Positions 9,113-19,322 of a stretch of DNA of 64,000 nt are shown piece after piece. Source of the stretch: Chondrinema litorale (GTDB lineage: Bacteria; Bacteroidota; Bacteroidia; Cytophagales; Flammeovirgaceae); assembly GCF_026250525.1 (NCBI RefSeq), contig NZ_CP111043.1, positions 3,091,001 to 3,155,000 of the forward strand, given 5' to 3'. The position numbers were made by a program, and so were the translations under genes. The notes under the pieces are model-generated. The model searched no databases, had not been told where the DNA came from, and saw only the letters and a program-made list of their open reading frames with translations. The stretch's first letter is position 1. Each line of letters opens with the position of its first letter.

Positions 9113-9667
9113 TTGAAGAAGTTTTATTTATTACTCTACAGTTCAGTTTTTTTATTAGCACTTACAACTCTAGTATCTTGTAGTGATGATGATTCCATTG
9201 AGACTTTTGAGTTAGAAGAGAATTCTCCCATCATGACTTATCTAGATGTTTCTACACTATACAGTCAAAACTCTACTGTGAGGCTTAAAATTGAGGCTCC
9301 TCTTCAGTATAAATTCAAGAGTAGAGACGAAGAATATCCCAAAGGACTTTATGTTGAGTTTTATGATTCATTAGGTCTCAAGACCACAACCCTAGAGGCT
9401 GATAGTGGTTATTTTAAAGCATATGACGAATCTTATTCTGTACACAGAAATGTAGTAGTTGTAAATGAAGAAGAAGGTCAAACTTTAGAAACCGAAGTTC
9501 TTTATTGGGATAAAAAATCTCAAGAAATTTTTACAGATAGCATCACTCCTGTTAAAATTACAACTCAAACAGAAGTAATTAACGGTAATGGATTAAGAGC
9601 AAAACAGGATTTTAGTGAATTTAAAATTACCGGAGGAGTTACAGGAATATTTACTATTCAGGAATAA
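9113..9667 (+). CDS. lptC: LPS export periplasmic protein LptC (lipoprotein form)
   Basis: The 184-residue protein starts with a lipoprotein signal peptide with a lipobox ending at Cys23 (TLVSC). The following beta-strand-rich OstA/LptC-type domain contains alternating hydrophobic strands and conserved patches such as ADSGYF and VLYWDKKSQEIFTDS, typical of Bacteroidota LptC. LptC forms part of the bridge carrying lipopolysaccharide from the LptB2FG transporter to LptA. Most proteobacterial LptC proteins are anchored by a TM helix; this one appears to be lipid-anchored. The start codon is TTG (TTG AAG AAG), and no later Met precedes the lipobox. It is followed after 5 bases by a small membrane protein gene and then mfd, probably one transcription unit. 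Confidence 0.85.
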   Translation: MKKFYLLLYSSVFLLALTTLVSCSDDDSIETFELEENSPIMTYLDVSTLYSQNSTVRLKIEAPLQYKFKSRDEEYPKGLYVEFYDSLGLKTTTLEADSGYFKAYDESYSVHRNVVVVNEEEGQTLETEVLYWDKKSQEIFTDSITPVKITTQTEVINGNGLRAKQDFSEFKITGGVTGIFTIQE

Positions 9668-9672
9668 ATTAT

Positions 9673-9888
9673 ATGAATTTCAAAGTTATATTGCTTTCTA
9701 TTGGGGCAGTATTTTTTATTATAGGTGTTCACCAATCTTTTTATTTTGGTATTCAGGCAAGTTATTGGGCTTTCATGATTTCAGGTGTGTGTTTCCTTTG
9801 GGTACAATACATCAAGAAGAAAGAGGAGGAAGAAGAAAAAAAATCTGCTGGAACCAATAAAAACCCGAAAAATAGAAAGAGGAAATGA
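9673..9888 (+). CDS. small two-TM membrane protein
   Basis: This 71-residue protein has two hydrophobic helices (about residues 4-23 and 29-47) and a highly charged tail of Lys and Glu ending in KNRKRK. It starts with ATG 5 bases after lptC and ends 47 bases before mfd, so it sits inside the apparent lptC-mfd unit. Similar small proteins lie beside lptC in other Bacteroidota as I recall, but I know of no function. The charged tail is presumably cytoplasmic. An overlapping frame (9615-9860) is rejected because it lacks such structure and overlaps lptC. Confidence 0.65.
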   Translation: MNFKVILLSIGAVFFIIGVHQSFYFGIQASYWAFMISGVCFLWVQYIKKKEEEEEKKSAGTNKNPKNRKRK

Positions 9889-9935
9889 AATCGCAGTAGA
9901 AATAATTTTTTAATCAGACAAGAATAAGGTTTACT

Positions 9936-12900
9936 TTGGCTTTACAAGACATAAATACTCAATCGCACGAACCTTTAGCACTTGATAATTTTCTGACAAC
10001 TTTCAGTGAAGATAGCTTTTATCAGTCTGCTCTTCATCAAATATTTAAAAGCCCCGAAAAAAATATCAATCTTAAAGGGTTTACAGGTAGTATGGATGCA
10101 ATTTTTGCAGCAATTACCTATAAACAAGAAAAAGGAAATCACCTTTTTATTTTACATGATAAAGAAGAAGCTTCTTACTTTCACAACGATTTACAGAATC
10201 TACTTCCCAATGTAGAAATATATTTTTTCCCTACATCTTATAAAAAACCATATCAGCTTACTGAGGTAGAAAATGCTAATGTTTTACAGCGAGCAGAAGT
10301 ATTAAATCAGATAAATAAAAAATTAAAAGCAGGGAATCTAATAGTAACTTATCCAGATGCATTAACTGAAAAAGTAATTAATCAAAAGTCTTTGCTTGAA
10401 AATACACTTACTGCAAGAGTAGGTGAGAAGGTTGATGTTTCTTTTATAGTTGAGCTACTTAGAGAATACGATTTTGAACAAGCTGATTTTGTTTATGAAG
10501 CTGGTCAATATGCAGTGAGAGGAGGGATTATCGATGTATTTTCTTATGCTAATGAAACTCCTTATCGATTAGAGCTTTTTGGTGATGAGATTGAGACAAT
10601 TCGTAGTTTTGATCCAATAACTCAACTTTCTACCAATTCGCATGAAGTTGCAGCAATTATACCAGATGTACAAACAAAACTGTTACATGAAGTTCGTGAG
10701 TCATTTCTTAAATTTATACCATCAGATACATTTATATGGATAAAAGACTTACAACTAACTACTGATACCATTGCAGAATACTTTGCAACTGCACAAAAGG
10801 ATTTTAATAAGATTCTAAAAAAAAGTGGTGATACACAGGTAATACAAAACCCTGAAGACTTATTTGAACTTCCAGAAGAGTTTAACACAATTTCTCAAAA
10901 GTTTAAATGTCTTGAATATGGAAACAGGTTTTACCTGAAAGATGCAGAAGTAGTAACTTTTGCAAGTAAACCTCCACCTTCTTTTCACAAAGATTTTAGC
11001 TTATTGACTGAAGAGCTTGGCAAAAAACAGTTAGATGGTTTTTCAACTATTATCACTGCTGAATCTCCCAAACAGTTAGAAAGAATAAAGTTAATATTCG
11101 AAGAAATTAATCCTGATACAGCTTTTAATGAATTGAATATTGGTTTACGCTCTGGCTTTGAGGATACAAACTTGAAGTTGGCATGTTATACAGATCACCA
11201 AATTTTTGAACGATTTCACAGGTATTACGAGAAAAGAAAATTTTCTAAGACCAAGGCAATTACCTTAAAAGAGCTTAAAGAGCTTAAGGTTGGAGATTAT
11301 GTAACACACTCGGATCATGGAATTGGACGCTTTGGGGGAATGGAAAAAGTGGAAAATAATGGAAGACTACAAGAGGCAATCAGGCTTATTTATCGAGATG
11401 ATGATATTCTTTTTATTAGTATCCATGCACTTCATAAAATTTCAAAATATTCTGGGCAAGAAGGTAGAACTCCTCAGGTTAGTAAATTAGGTTCTGTAGA
11501 GTGGGAGCAGAAAAAAAGGAAGGTTAAGAAAAAAGTTCAGGACATTGCCAAGGATCTGATAAGGCTTTATGCTAAGAGAAAAAATGCTCCGGGTTATCAG
11601 TTTTCGCCAGATGGATACCTACAAGCTGAGTTAGAATCTTCTTTTATTTATGAAGATACTCCAGACCAAGGTAAAGCAACGGAAGAAGTAAAAGCAGATA
11701 TGGAGCTGCCCCATCCAATGGATAGGTTGGTTTGTGGGGATGTAGGATTTGGTAAAACTGAGGTTGCAATAAGAGCAGCATTTAAGGCTGTATGTGATAG
11801 TAAGCAGGTTGCTGTTTTAGTTCCTACAACTATTTTAGCCGCGCAGCATTATAGAACTTTTAAGGAGAGACTATCTAACTTACCATGTGAGGTAGAATAT
11901 ATTAATCGTTTTCGTTCTACTAAACAGATTAGAGATACATTAAAAAGAGTAAAAGAGGGAAAAGTTGATATCTTAATTGGTACCCATAGAATAACCAGTA
12001 AAGATGTGGATTTCAAGAATCTTGGTTTAATGATTATTGATGAAGAGCAGAAATTTGGTGTAAAGGTTAAGGAAAAGCTTAAAGAGATGACGGTAAATGT
12101 AGATGCACTTACTCTTACAGCAACACCAATTCCAAGAACACTTCAATTTTCTTTAATGGGAGCGCGAGATTTATCTGTAATCGGAACTCCACCACCAAAT
12201 CGCCAACCAGTTACAACTGAGCTACATACTTATTCAGATGAATTTATAAGAGATTCTGTAAGTTATGAGCTCAAAAGAGGAGGTCAGGTGTTTTTTGTAC
12301 ATAATAGAATTAGTGATATTGAAAGTATTGCCAACAATATTATTCATTTAGTTCCTGATGCTAAAGTTGCTTATGCTCATGGTCAAATGGAAGGGGCTAA
12401 ACTAGAAAAAATTATGATGCGCTTTATTGAAGGTGAATATGATGTATTGGTTTCTACTAATATCATTGAATCTGGTTTGGACATTCCAAACGCAAATACT
12501 ATTATAATTAATAGAGCACATAACTTTGGTCTTTCAGACTTGCATCAAATGCGTGGTAGAGTTGGTAGATCTAATAGAAAAGCTTATTGTTACTTAATTA
12601 CACCAAATACAATCAATCTTACTGCTGATGCAAGAAAAAGATTGAGTACTTTAGAAGAGTTCTCTGATCTTGGAGATGGTTTTAAAGTGGCTATGAGAGA
12701 TTTAGATATACGAGGAGCAGGAAATCTATTAGGAGGAGAACAGAGTGGCTTTATAACCGATTTAGGTTTTGATATGTACAATAAAATACTTGAAGATGCT
12801 ATTCAAGAAATAAAAGAAACTGAATTTAGAGAACTTTTTAGTAAAGAAATTGAGTTATCGGCACAAGAGATTAAGGTTGATTGTAATATTGAAACCGATT

Positions 12901-13328
12901 TTGAAATACTTATTCCTGAGACTTACGTTAGTAATATCTCAGAGCGTTTAAATCTCTATATTAGTGCAGATGCAATAAAAAATGATTCAGAATTAGATAG
13001 GTTTAAGACTTCTCTAACTGATCGATTCGGACCGATTCCAGATAGTGTTCAACTTCTTTTTGAGACAATTAAGTTGAGATGGGTTTGTGAAAGGCTCGGA
13101 ATTGAAAAATTAGTTTTAAAAAATGATGTTTTTAAAGCTTATTTTGTTAGTCATGAGAATGAAAAGTTCTATAATTCTGATTACTTTGGAAAAGTTTTAT
13201 CATTTGTGAGAAAAAATCCTAAAATATGCAGGCTAAAAGATGCTAAAAAGAGGGTTATTTTAATAATAAATGATATAAATTCAATAGATCAAGCTATGAA
13301 AGTAGCCGCAGAAATGCTTAATATTTGA
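9936..13328 (+). CDS. mfd: transcription-repair coupling factor Mfd
   Basis: The 1130-residue protein is a full-length Mfd, the DNA translocase that removes stalled RNA polymerase and recruits UvrA. The N-terminal UvrB-like domains include YAVRGGIIDVFS near residue 190. The RNA polymerase-interacting CarD-like domain begins around KVGDYVTHSDHGIGRFGG near 450. The RecG-like helicase core has Walker A GDVGFGKTE near 600, the DEEQ box near 702, TATPIPRTL, and MRGRVGRS. The C-terminal TRCF domain follows. The start is TTG (TTG GCT TTA); upstream stops in frame and no nearby ATG make it the best choice. It follows lptC and the small membrane gene on the same strand. Confidence 0.96.
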   Translation: MALQDINTQSHEPLALDNFLTTFSEDSFYQSALHQIFKSPEKNINLKGFTGSMDAIFAAITYKQEKGNHLFILHDKEEASYFHNDLQNLLPNVEIYFFPTSYKKPYQLTEVENANVLQRAEVLNQINKKLKAGNLIVTYPDALTEKVINQKSLLENTLTARVGEKVDVSFIVELLREYDFEQADFVYEAGQYAVRGGIIDVFSYANETPYRLELFGDEIETIRSFDPITQLSTNSHEVAAIIPDVQTKLLHEVRESFLKFIPSDTFIWIKDLQLTTDTIAEYFATAQKDFNKILKKSGDTQVIQNPEDLFELPEEFNTISQKFKCLEYGNRFYLKDAEVVTFASKPPPSFHKDFSLLTEELGKKQLDGFSTIITAESPKQLERIKLIFEEINPDTAFNELNIGLRSGFEDTNLKLACYTDHQIFERFHRYYEKRKFSKTKAITLKELKELKVGDYVTHSDHGIGRFGGMEKVENNGRLQEAIRLIYRDDDILFISIHALHKISKYSGQEGRTPQVSKLGSVEWEQKKRKVKKKVQDIAKDLIRLYAKRKNAPGYQFSPDGYLQAELESSFIYEDTPDQGKATEEVKADMELPHPMDRLVCGDVGFGKTEVAIRAAFKAVCDSKQVAVLVPTTILAAQHYRTFKERLSNLPCEVEYINRFRSTKQIRDTLKRVKEGKVDILIGTHRITSKDVDFKNLGLMIIDEEQKFGVKVKEKLKEMTVNVDALTLTATPIPRTLQFSLMGARDLSVIGTPPPNRQPVTTELHTYSDEFIRDSVSYELKRGGQVFFVHNRISDIESIANNIIHLVPDAKVAYAHGQMEGAKLEKIMMRFIEGEYDVLVSTNIIESGLDIPNANTIIINRAHNFGLSDLHQMRGRVGRSNRKAYCYLITPNTINLTADARKRLSTLEEFSDLGDGFKVAMRDLDIRGAGNLLGGEQSGFITDLGFDMYNKILEDAIQEIKETEFRELFSKEIELSAQEIKVDCNIETDFEILIPETYVSNISERLNLYISADAIKNDSELDRFKTSLTDRFGPIPDSVQLLFETIKLRWVCERLGIEKLVLKNDVFKAYFVSHENEKFYNSDYFGKVLSFVRKNPKICRLKDAKKRVILIINDINSIDQAMKVAAEMLNI

Positions 13329-13471
13329 TTTAGGTATAATTCTTGAAAAGGTTACTAATAAATTTAAACAAATTGCTGTTCTGCTAATTTTTTCGAAGCA
13401 ATAAATAGCGCATCACATAGTTAGTTGTTTAGCGAGAATCAAATACCTCGAGTTTTAAAAAAAATTATATC

Positions 13472-14704
13472 ATGAACAAAGTAAAGAGCTTTTTTTACAT
13501 CTCTTCTTTGCTGTTAGTCGGCGCAATCTTTATGACTGGTTGTGGGAAAAAGAACGACTTTCCTACATCATCAAACCCTGGAAAAAGAAGTTCTACTACA
13601 GGGATGGCTTACAACGGTAAAGATGAGAATTCATTCGGTGTTAGGAAATATGAAGGTCAACCGCTAGGACCTGGTTTAAGGTATGTTGAAGGAGGTAGAA
13701 TTATTTTAGGCTCCTTTGAAGAAGACCTTTTAGGAGCAATGGATAACATTGAAAGAACTGTAACTGTTAACTCATTCTATATGGATGAGACTGAAGTAGC
13801 AAATATTCACTGGTTAGAATATCTTCACTATGCAAGAGATTCAGGTCAACAGTATTACGAAGAGGCATTACCAGATACAACTGTGTGGTCTAAAGATTTG
13901 GCATTTAACGATCCATATGTAGATCATTACTTCCGTTATCCTGGTTTCAGATATCACCCAGTTGTTGGTGTTAACTGGTTGCAAGCTAAAAACTACTGTG
14001 TGTGGAGAACTACAATGGTTAATAGAAACCTTGCTTTAGAAAGTGGGACTGATGAGGAAATGTCAGCTGTAGAAGCTGGTGAAAGAATTCCTTTAGAGTC
14101 AGGTATTGTTGTACCAAACTATAGACTTCCAACTGAAGCAGAATGGGAATATGCAGCACAAGCATTAATAGGTGTACAAGAATACGATGAAAACCATAGT
14201 CATAGAAGAATTTATCCTTGGGATGGTCACTCATTAAGAAATCCTTACGGTGATGAAATGGGAACTTTTATGGCGAACTTTAAGAGAGGTAGAGGTGACT
14301 ATGCAGGTATTGCAGGTAAATTGAATGATGGTTCAATGATTACTGACTGGATATTTGCTAATCCTCCTAACGATTACGGTTTATATAATATGTCTGGTAA
14401 TGTAAGTGAGTGGGTCGAAGATATTTATCGTCCTCTTTCTCACCAAGATGTTGAAGACTTAAACCCTGTTCGTAATAGTGGTTTCCTTGATGATGCTAGC
14501 TGGGATTATGTATATGACAAACCTCAATGGACTACTTTTATAGATAATCATGTAAGAGTTTATAAAGGTGGTTCTTGGAAAGATGTTGCATACTGGTTAT
14601 CTCCAGGTACAAGAAGATATCTTGAAGAAGATTCTGCAACAGCAACTATTGGATTCAGATGTGCAATGATTAGTGCTGATGGTAACACACCAGAATCTAG
14701 ATAA
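13472..14704 (+). CDS. gldJ: gliding motility lipoprotein GldJ
   Basis: The 410-residue protein has a lipoprotein signal peptide with the modified Cys at 24 (FMTGC) and an SSTTG segment shortly after, as in GldJ. It then has a formylglycine-generating-enzyme (SUMF1)-like fold with FYMDETEV, HPVVGVNW, LPTEAEWEYAA, NMSGNVSEWVED and GGSWKD near the C-terminus. GldJ is an outer-membrane-associated component needed for gliding and for stability of GldK/type IX secretion in flavobacteria. At 410 residues it is shorter than the roughly 560-residue Flavobacterium johnsoniae protein, which fits cytophagal homologues. The catalytic cysteines of true FGE enzymes are not obvious, so a structural role is likely. 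A strong terminator follows. Together with the T9SS-sorted protein near 60 kb it implies a gliding, T9SS-bearing host. Confidence 0.9.
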   Translation: MNKVKSFFYISSLLLVGAIFMTGCGKKNDFPTSSNPGKRSSTTGMAYNGKDENSFGVRKYEGQPLGPGLRYVEGGRIILGSFEEDLLGAMDNIERTVTVNSFYMDETEVANIHWLEYLHYARDSGQQYYEEALPDTTVWSKDLAFNDPYVDHYFRYPGFRYHPVVGVNWLQAKNYCVWRTTMVNRNLALESGTDEEMSAVEAGERIPLESGIVVPNYRLPTEAEWEYAAQALIGVQEYDENHSHRRIYPWDGHSLRNPYGDEMGTFMANFKRGRGDYAGIAGKLNDGSMITDWIFANPPNDYGLYNMSGNVSEWVEDIYRPLSHQDVEDLNPVRNSGFLDDASWDYVYDKPQWTTFIDNHVRVYKGGSWKDVAYWLSPGTRRYLEEDSATATIGFRCAMISADGNTPESR

Positions 14705-14733
14705 TGTTAAGATATAATTTGTTTATATAATAT

Positions 14734-14762
14734 AAAGCCTCAGTTTTCTGAGGCTTTTTTTA
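14734..14762 (+). terminator. intrinsic terminator after gldJ
   Basis: A 10-bp perfect stem AAAGCCTCAG/CTGAGGCTTT (14734-14743 and 14748-14757) with a TTTT loop runs into a T-tract. Confidence 0.92.
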
Positions 14763-14856
14763 TTTTATACTATTCTTATTTCTCCATATTTTTATTGAAA
14801 CATCTTATTCATTAGATTAAAGTGTTAATTATTTAAACTACATTTTAAAGAATAAG

Positions 14857-17800
14857 ATGAACAAACTGTACTATTACATTACCATTTTGGTTGTGTTTTT
14901 TTCTGTGATCCATTCCCCTCTTCATGCTCAGAAAAAGAAAAAACAAGAAGAAAAAATACAACTTCCAGATGCCGAAAAATACAAAGGATTAAAATTTAGG
15001 AATATTGGGCCATTTCGTGGTGGAAGATCAGTAACTGTTTCCGGTGTTAAACAAGATAAATTGACTTATTACATGGGAACTGTTGGCGGAGGTATATGGA
15101 AAACTACTGATGCTGGTATAACTTGGAAAAATATCACAGATGGTCAGTTAAATTCAAGTTCAGTAGGAGACGTTGCAGTAGCTGAATCTGATCCTAATGT
15201 TATTTATATAGGAATGGGAGAGCATGCTATTAGAGGTGTGATGACTTCTCATGGAGATGGTGTTTATAAGTCTACTGATTCCGGAAAAACTTGGAAAAAT
15301 ATTGGACTGAATAAAACCAAACATATTTCAGATATTATTATCCATCCTGAAAACCCAGATATAGTTTATGTAGCAGCTCAAGGTGCAGCTCATGGTCCAT
15401 CAGAAGATAGAGGGATTTATAAAACTGTTGATGGAGGTGTTACATGGCAAAAAGTATTTTATGTAGATGAAAATACAGGGGCTTCAAGTTTGTCTATGGA
15501 TATGACTAACCCAAGAATTCTGTATGCAGCAATGTGGGAGCATACACGTTTCCCCTGGAAAGTTAAAAGTGGGGGAGCAGGTTCTGGGCTTTACAAATCC
15601 ACTGATTCAGGAGAGACTTGGGAAGAACTTACAGAAGGTTTGCCAGAAGTAATGGGAAAAATTGGAGTATCAGTTTCCAGAGCAAACCCTGAAAGAGTTT
15701 ATGCAAATATTGAAGCAGAAGAAGGAGGTGTATATAGATCTGATGATGGAGGAAAAAAATGGCAATATATAAACAAGTCTAGGGTGACTCAAGCTCGCTC
15801 TTGGTATTATATGGAGGTATTTGCAGATCCTGTGAATGAAGATGTAGTTTATGTTTTAAATGCTCCTGTACTTAAATCCGTAGATGGTGGAAAAACTTTT
15901 CAACCTCTTGCTGTACCTCATGGAGACAATCATGATTTATGGATTCATCCTGAAAATAATCAAATCATGATCAATGCGAATGATGGCGGGTCTAACATTT
16001 CATTTAATGGTGGAAAAAGCTGGTCAACACAGCAAAATCAACCAACAGTCCAGTTTTACAGAGTAACTACTGACAACCAGTTTCCTTATTTTGTTTATGG
16101 AGGACAGCAAGATAATACCACAGTTGCCATTGCAAGTAGAACTGAAAATTCAGGTATCGGATGGAAAGATTGGTATCCTGTATCTGGTGGTGAAAGTGCA
16201 TTTATTGCATTTAATGAAGATAATCCAGAGTTAGTTTATGGTGGCAGTTATCAAGGTAATATTTCAGTATTTGATAAAAAAACAAATGCTACTAAAGATA
16301 TTATGGCTTATCCTGTAGTTGGTTTGGGGTCAATTCCAAAGGATATGAAGTACCGTTTTAATTGGAATGCGCCAATTATTATGTCGCAACATGACAAAAA
16401 AACAATTTATCATGGGGGAAATAAAGTTTTAACAAGTATAGATGGAGGGCTAAGTTGGAAAGAAATCAGCCCAGATTTAACAAGGAATGATACAACAAAA
16501 CAAGGTGAAGGTGGAGGCCCTTTTACAAATGAAGGTGCAGGAGGAGAGAATTATAATACTTTAACATATATGGTTGAATCACCGCATAAAGCTGGAGTAA
16601 TTTGGACAGGTAGTGATTGCGGATTGGTTTATGTAACTTCAGACAATGGAAAAAACTGGAAAAATGTCACTCCTGAAGGCTTGCAAGAAGGAATTATAAA
16701 TTCTATTGAGGTGTCACCACATAATCCATCTGTAGTCTATATTACTCACCTAAGATACAAGCTAAATGATTACACTCCTTATGTTTATAAGTCTGAAAAC
16801 AATGGAGAAACATGGAAATTGATTACCAATGGATTTACTTCTGAAGATTATGTTAGAGTAGTAAAAGAAGACCCAGTAACACAAGGCTTATTATATGCAG
16901 GTACTGAAACAGGCTTATATGTTTCGTATAATGGAGGAGATAATTGGAAAAAATTCCAACTGAATTTACCAATAAGCCCTATAAATGATATTACCACCAG
17001 ACAAAATGATTTGGTAATCGCAACTTCAGGTAGAGGTTTCTGGATTTTGGATGATATGAGTGCCTTACAACAAAGTGATGGAGTATTAGCTGATGTTTCG
17101 ATAAAATTGTTTGCTCCAAAACCAACATATAGATTAGATGCTCCAATTCCACCAGAACCAGTTCCAGGCTTTGGACAAAACCCCCTCAATGGAGTTATCA
17201 TTGATTATTATCTAAAAGAGGAAATCAAAGAAAAAGATAGCACGCTTATCACATTAGAAATTTTAGATAAGACCGGAAAGATTATTAGGAAATACGATAA
17301 TAAAAAAGATGAAAACTTTAAGCCTTATGATGGTGGTCCAGCTCCTAAGCAACTTTTGCCAACTAAGCAAGGGGTAAATAGGTTTGCATGGGATTTTAGA
17401 CGAGAAGGAATTCCAAGTATTCCAGATGTATTTGTTATGGGAGATTACCGAGGGCACATAGTGGCGCCAGGAGAGTATCAAATTAGATTGTTGCTAGGAG
17501 ATGAGGTGCAAGTTGTTGAATGTGAAATATTACCAGATCCAAGGTTAGAAGTTTTACCATCTGACTTTGAGGCTCAACAAGATATATTAATGTCGGTTGA
17601 AGAAAGTGTAATTGATATACATAAGTCTGTTAATATGATGCGAGATGCTAAAAAACAGGTTGAGAATATCAATAACTATTTGAAAGATCTTGATGGCACT
17701 GAAATTTTACTAGATACAGGAAAGAATATAATTTCAAAAATTGAAGCTTGGGAACAACGATTAATTCAACCGAAACAAGAAACTTTTCAGGATGTAATTA

Positions 17801-18048
17801 ATTTCAAAAATCAATTAAATGCAGAGTTACTTAATTTGAAAAGCAGAGTAGACACACATGACCCAAGGCCAACTGAAGGAGCAAAAATTAGATTGAATGA
17901 TTTGTTAGCTGAATGGGCAGAGTATAAAGAAGAAATGAAGCAAATTATAGATATTGAATTAGATGCATTCAATAAACTATATAAAGAAAGTGAATTACCT
18001 GCTGTTTTCTTAAAGACTGGAACAGAGAAAGAGCCAAAAGGGAATTAA
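14857..18048 (+). CDS. secreted Asp-box / sortilin (VPS10)-like beta-propeller protein
   Basis: This 1063-residue protein has a signal peptide ending near LHAQ (residues 22-25) and a lysine-rich junction. At least eleven Asp-box (BNR) turns of the S/TxDxGxxW type follow, for example TDAGITW, TDSGKTW, VDGGVTW, TDSGETW, DDGGKKW, IDGGLSW, SDNGKNW and ENNGETW, which form sialidase/VPS10-like propeller blades up to about residue 720. The last 300 residues form a beta-rich region and a helical, coiled-coil-like end. Families of this layout are common, and often duplicated, in Bacteroidota. The enzymatic activity is unknown; sialidase catalytic residues are not evident. No T9SS sorting domain is visible, so it is probably periplasmic or exported by another route. 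It is monocistronic, flanked by terminators. Confidence 0.8.
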   Translation: MNKLYYYITILVVFFSVIHSPLHAQKKKKQEEKIQLPDAEKYKGLKFRNIGPFRGGRSVTVSGVKQDKLTYYMGTVGGGIWKTTDAGITWKNITDGQLNSSSVGDVAVAESDPNVIYIGMGEHAIRGVMTSHGDGVYKSTDSGKTWKNIGLNKTKHISDIIIHPENPDIVYVAAQGAAHGPSEDRGIYKTVDGGVTWQKVFYVDENTGASSLSMDMTNPRILYAAMWEHTRFPWKVKSGGAGSGLYKSTDSGETWEELTEGLPEVMGKIGVSVSRANPERVYANIEAEEGGVYRSDDGGKKWQYINKSRVTQARSWYYMEVFADPVNEDVVYVLNAPVLKSVDGGKTFQPLAVPHGDNHDLWIHPENNQIMINANDGGSNISFNGGKSWSTQQNQPTVQFYRVTTDNQFPYFVYGGQQDNTTVAIASRTENSGIGWKDWYPVSGGESAFIAFNEDNPELVYGGSYQGNISVFDKKTNATKDIMAYPVVGLGSIPKDMKYRFNWNAPIIMSQHDKKTIYHGGNKVLTSIDGGLSWKEISPDLTRNDTTKQGEGGGPFTNEGAGGENYNTLTYMVESPHKAGVIWTGSDCGLVYVTSDNGKNWKNVTPEGLQEGIINSIEVSPHNPSVVYITHLRYKLNDYTPYVYKSENNGETWKLITNGFTSEDYVRVVKEDPVTQGLLYAGTETGLYVSYNGGDNWKKFQLNLPISPINDITTRQNDLVIATSGRGFWILDDMSALQQSDGVLADVSIKLFAPKPTYRLDAPIPPEPVPGFGQNPLNGVIIDYYLKEEIKEKDSTLITLEILDKTGKIIRKYDNKKDENFKPYDGGPAPKQLLPTKQGVNRFAWDFRREGIPSIPDVFVMGDYRGHIVAPGEYQIRLLLGDEVQVVECEILPDPRLEVLPSDFEAQQDILMSVEESVIDIHKSVNMMRDAKKQVENINNYLKDLDGTEILLDTGKNIISKIEAWEQRLIQPKQETFQDVINFKNQLNAELLNLKSRVDTHDPRPTEGAKIRLNDLLAEWAEYKEEMKQIIDIELDAFNKLYKESELPAVFLKTGTEKEPKGN

Positions 18049-18052
18049 AAAT

Positions 18053-18085
18053 AAAAGAGCTTCTGTTTTAACAGAAGCTCTTTTA
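18053..18085. terminator. bidirectional terminator between VPS10-like gene and aroA
   Basis: A perfect 15-bp inverted repeat AAAAGAGCTTCTGTT / AACAGAAGCTCTTTT (18053-18067, 18070-18084) sits between two convergent genes. The A-run and T-run at its ends let it work in both directions. Confidence 0.92.
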
Positions 18086-18088
18086 ATC

Positions 18089-19312
18089 TTATTCAGTAAT
18101 TTCAAATCCAGCTAGCTTTAGATGTTTCCAATAAGGAGGATAAGATTTATTTACTACATCTGGTTCTTCAATACCGATATTTCCTAATAAAGAAAGAGGC
18201 GCAAAAGCCATAGCCATTCGATGGTCTTCGTATGTATCAAACACAACTCCTTCCACTTTTAAATTATTAGGTATTATTTCGATTCCTTTATCACCATCAA
18301 CTACAACTTCCACATTTATTTTAGCCAATTCATTTTGGATGGCTGCAATTCTATCAGTTTCCTTTATGCGTAAACTTTCAAGGCCAGTCATTTTAGCTTT
18401 AATACCCTTAGCTGCGCAAATAACAGCAATTGTTTGAGCAAGGTCTGGGCAATGCGTAAAGTCGAAATTAAATTCTTTAATAGGAGTAGTTTTTCTCAAA
18501 ATCACACCTTCTTCATCAAAAGTACTGCTCACACCTAATTGTGACATGATCTCGACAATTGCTTTATCTCCTTGTAATGAGTTATTTCTTAACCCTAATA
18601 ATTTTATTTCAGCATCTTTGGCTAAAGCGACTATGCTGTACCAATAACTTGCTCCAGACCAATCAGATTCAATAGAATAATGATTGCTTTGATAGCTTTG
18701 AGGCTCAATACTAATATTTGCCCCCTGCCAAGTATATTTAATTCCAAAGTGTTCGAGTAGTTGGAGTGTCATCAAAATATATGGTTTTGATGTTACTTCT
18801 CCTTCTAGGTTTAGCGATATACCTAAAAGTAGTTTAGGTGCAATCATTAACAATGCTGAAATGTATTGGCTACTGACATTTCCAGCAATGTTTACTTCTT
18901 TATTTTTTTGCTCAAAAGATTTAATATAGATCGGTGGATAACCTTCATTTTTCTTGTATTCAATCTCAGCACCTAATATTCTTAATGCATCAACTAATAT
19001 TTTTATAGGTCTTTCTTGCATTCTGGCAGTACCAGTAAGCACTGTTTCACGATTATTAGCCACACAATAGGCAGTTAAAAAACGCATAGTTGTACCCGCA
19101 TCTAAAACATCAAGCTCTAACTCGTTTGATTGTAGCAAACGCTTCATTGTTTGGCTATCTCTTGCTTCAGAAATGTTATCTAGCGTAATTTTATCACCTG
19201 CTAAGGCTTGAATAATAAGCGCACGATTACATTCACTTTTTGAAGCTGTAAGTGGAATTTGTGCGTTTATTTTCTCTCCTGAGTGAGAGAGTGTTATGCT
19301 ATGATTAGTCAA
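18089..19312 (-). CDS. aroA: 3-phosphoshikimate 1-carboxyvinyltransferase (EPSP synthase)
   Basis: The 407-residue protein catalyses transfer of enolpyruvate from PEP to shikimate 3-phosphate in the chorismate pathway. Visible signatures are LTASKSECNRAL near the N-terminus (substrate-binding Lys/Ser/Arg), DAGTTMRFLTAY (the PEP-site loop, in the Bacteroidota form rather than NAGTAMRPL), ESLRIKETDRI and YEDHRMAMAF. The DAGTTMRF form differs from the class I LPGNAGTAMRPL loop. The start is TTG, 10 bases after the lipB stop, so both are read together from upstream of lipB. aroK lies elsewhere in the window (32.7 kb), so the pathway genes are scattered. Confidence 0.95.
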   Translation of the reverse strand: MTNHSITLSHSGEKINAQIPLTASKSECNRALIIQALAGDKITLDNISEARDSQTMKRLLQSNELELDVLDAGTTMRFLTAYCVANNRETVLTGTARMQERPIKILVDALRILGAEIEYKKNEGYPPIYIKSFEQKNKEVNIAGNVSSQYISALLMIAPKLLLGISLNLEGEVTSKPYILMTLQLLEHFGIKYTWQGANISIEPQSYQSNHYSIESDWSGASYWYSIVALAKDAEIKLLGLRNNSLQGDKAIVEIMSQLGVSSTFDEEGVILRKTTPIKEFNFDFTHCPDLAQTIAVICAAKGIKAKMTGLESLRIKETDRIAAIQNELAKINVEVVVDGDKGIEIIPNNLKVEGVVFDTYEDHRMAMAFAPLSLLGNIGIEEPDVVNKSYPPYWKHLKLAGFEITE

Positions 19313-19322
19313 TGTATTAAGA

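Noticed and set aside
9615-9860. 81-codon frame overlapping lptC and the small membrane gene
   Set aside because: It is an out-of-frame shadow; the frame at 9673-9888 has proper membrane helices and start spacing.
13329-13471. Possible tRNA between mfd and gldJ
   Set aside because: No cloverleaf or TTCGAnTC-type T-loop could be assembled; the region looks like a leader only.
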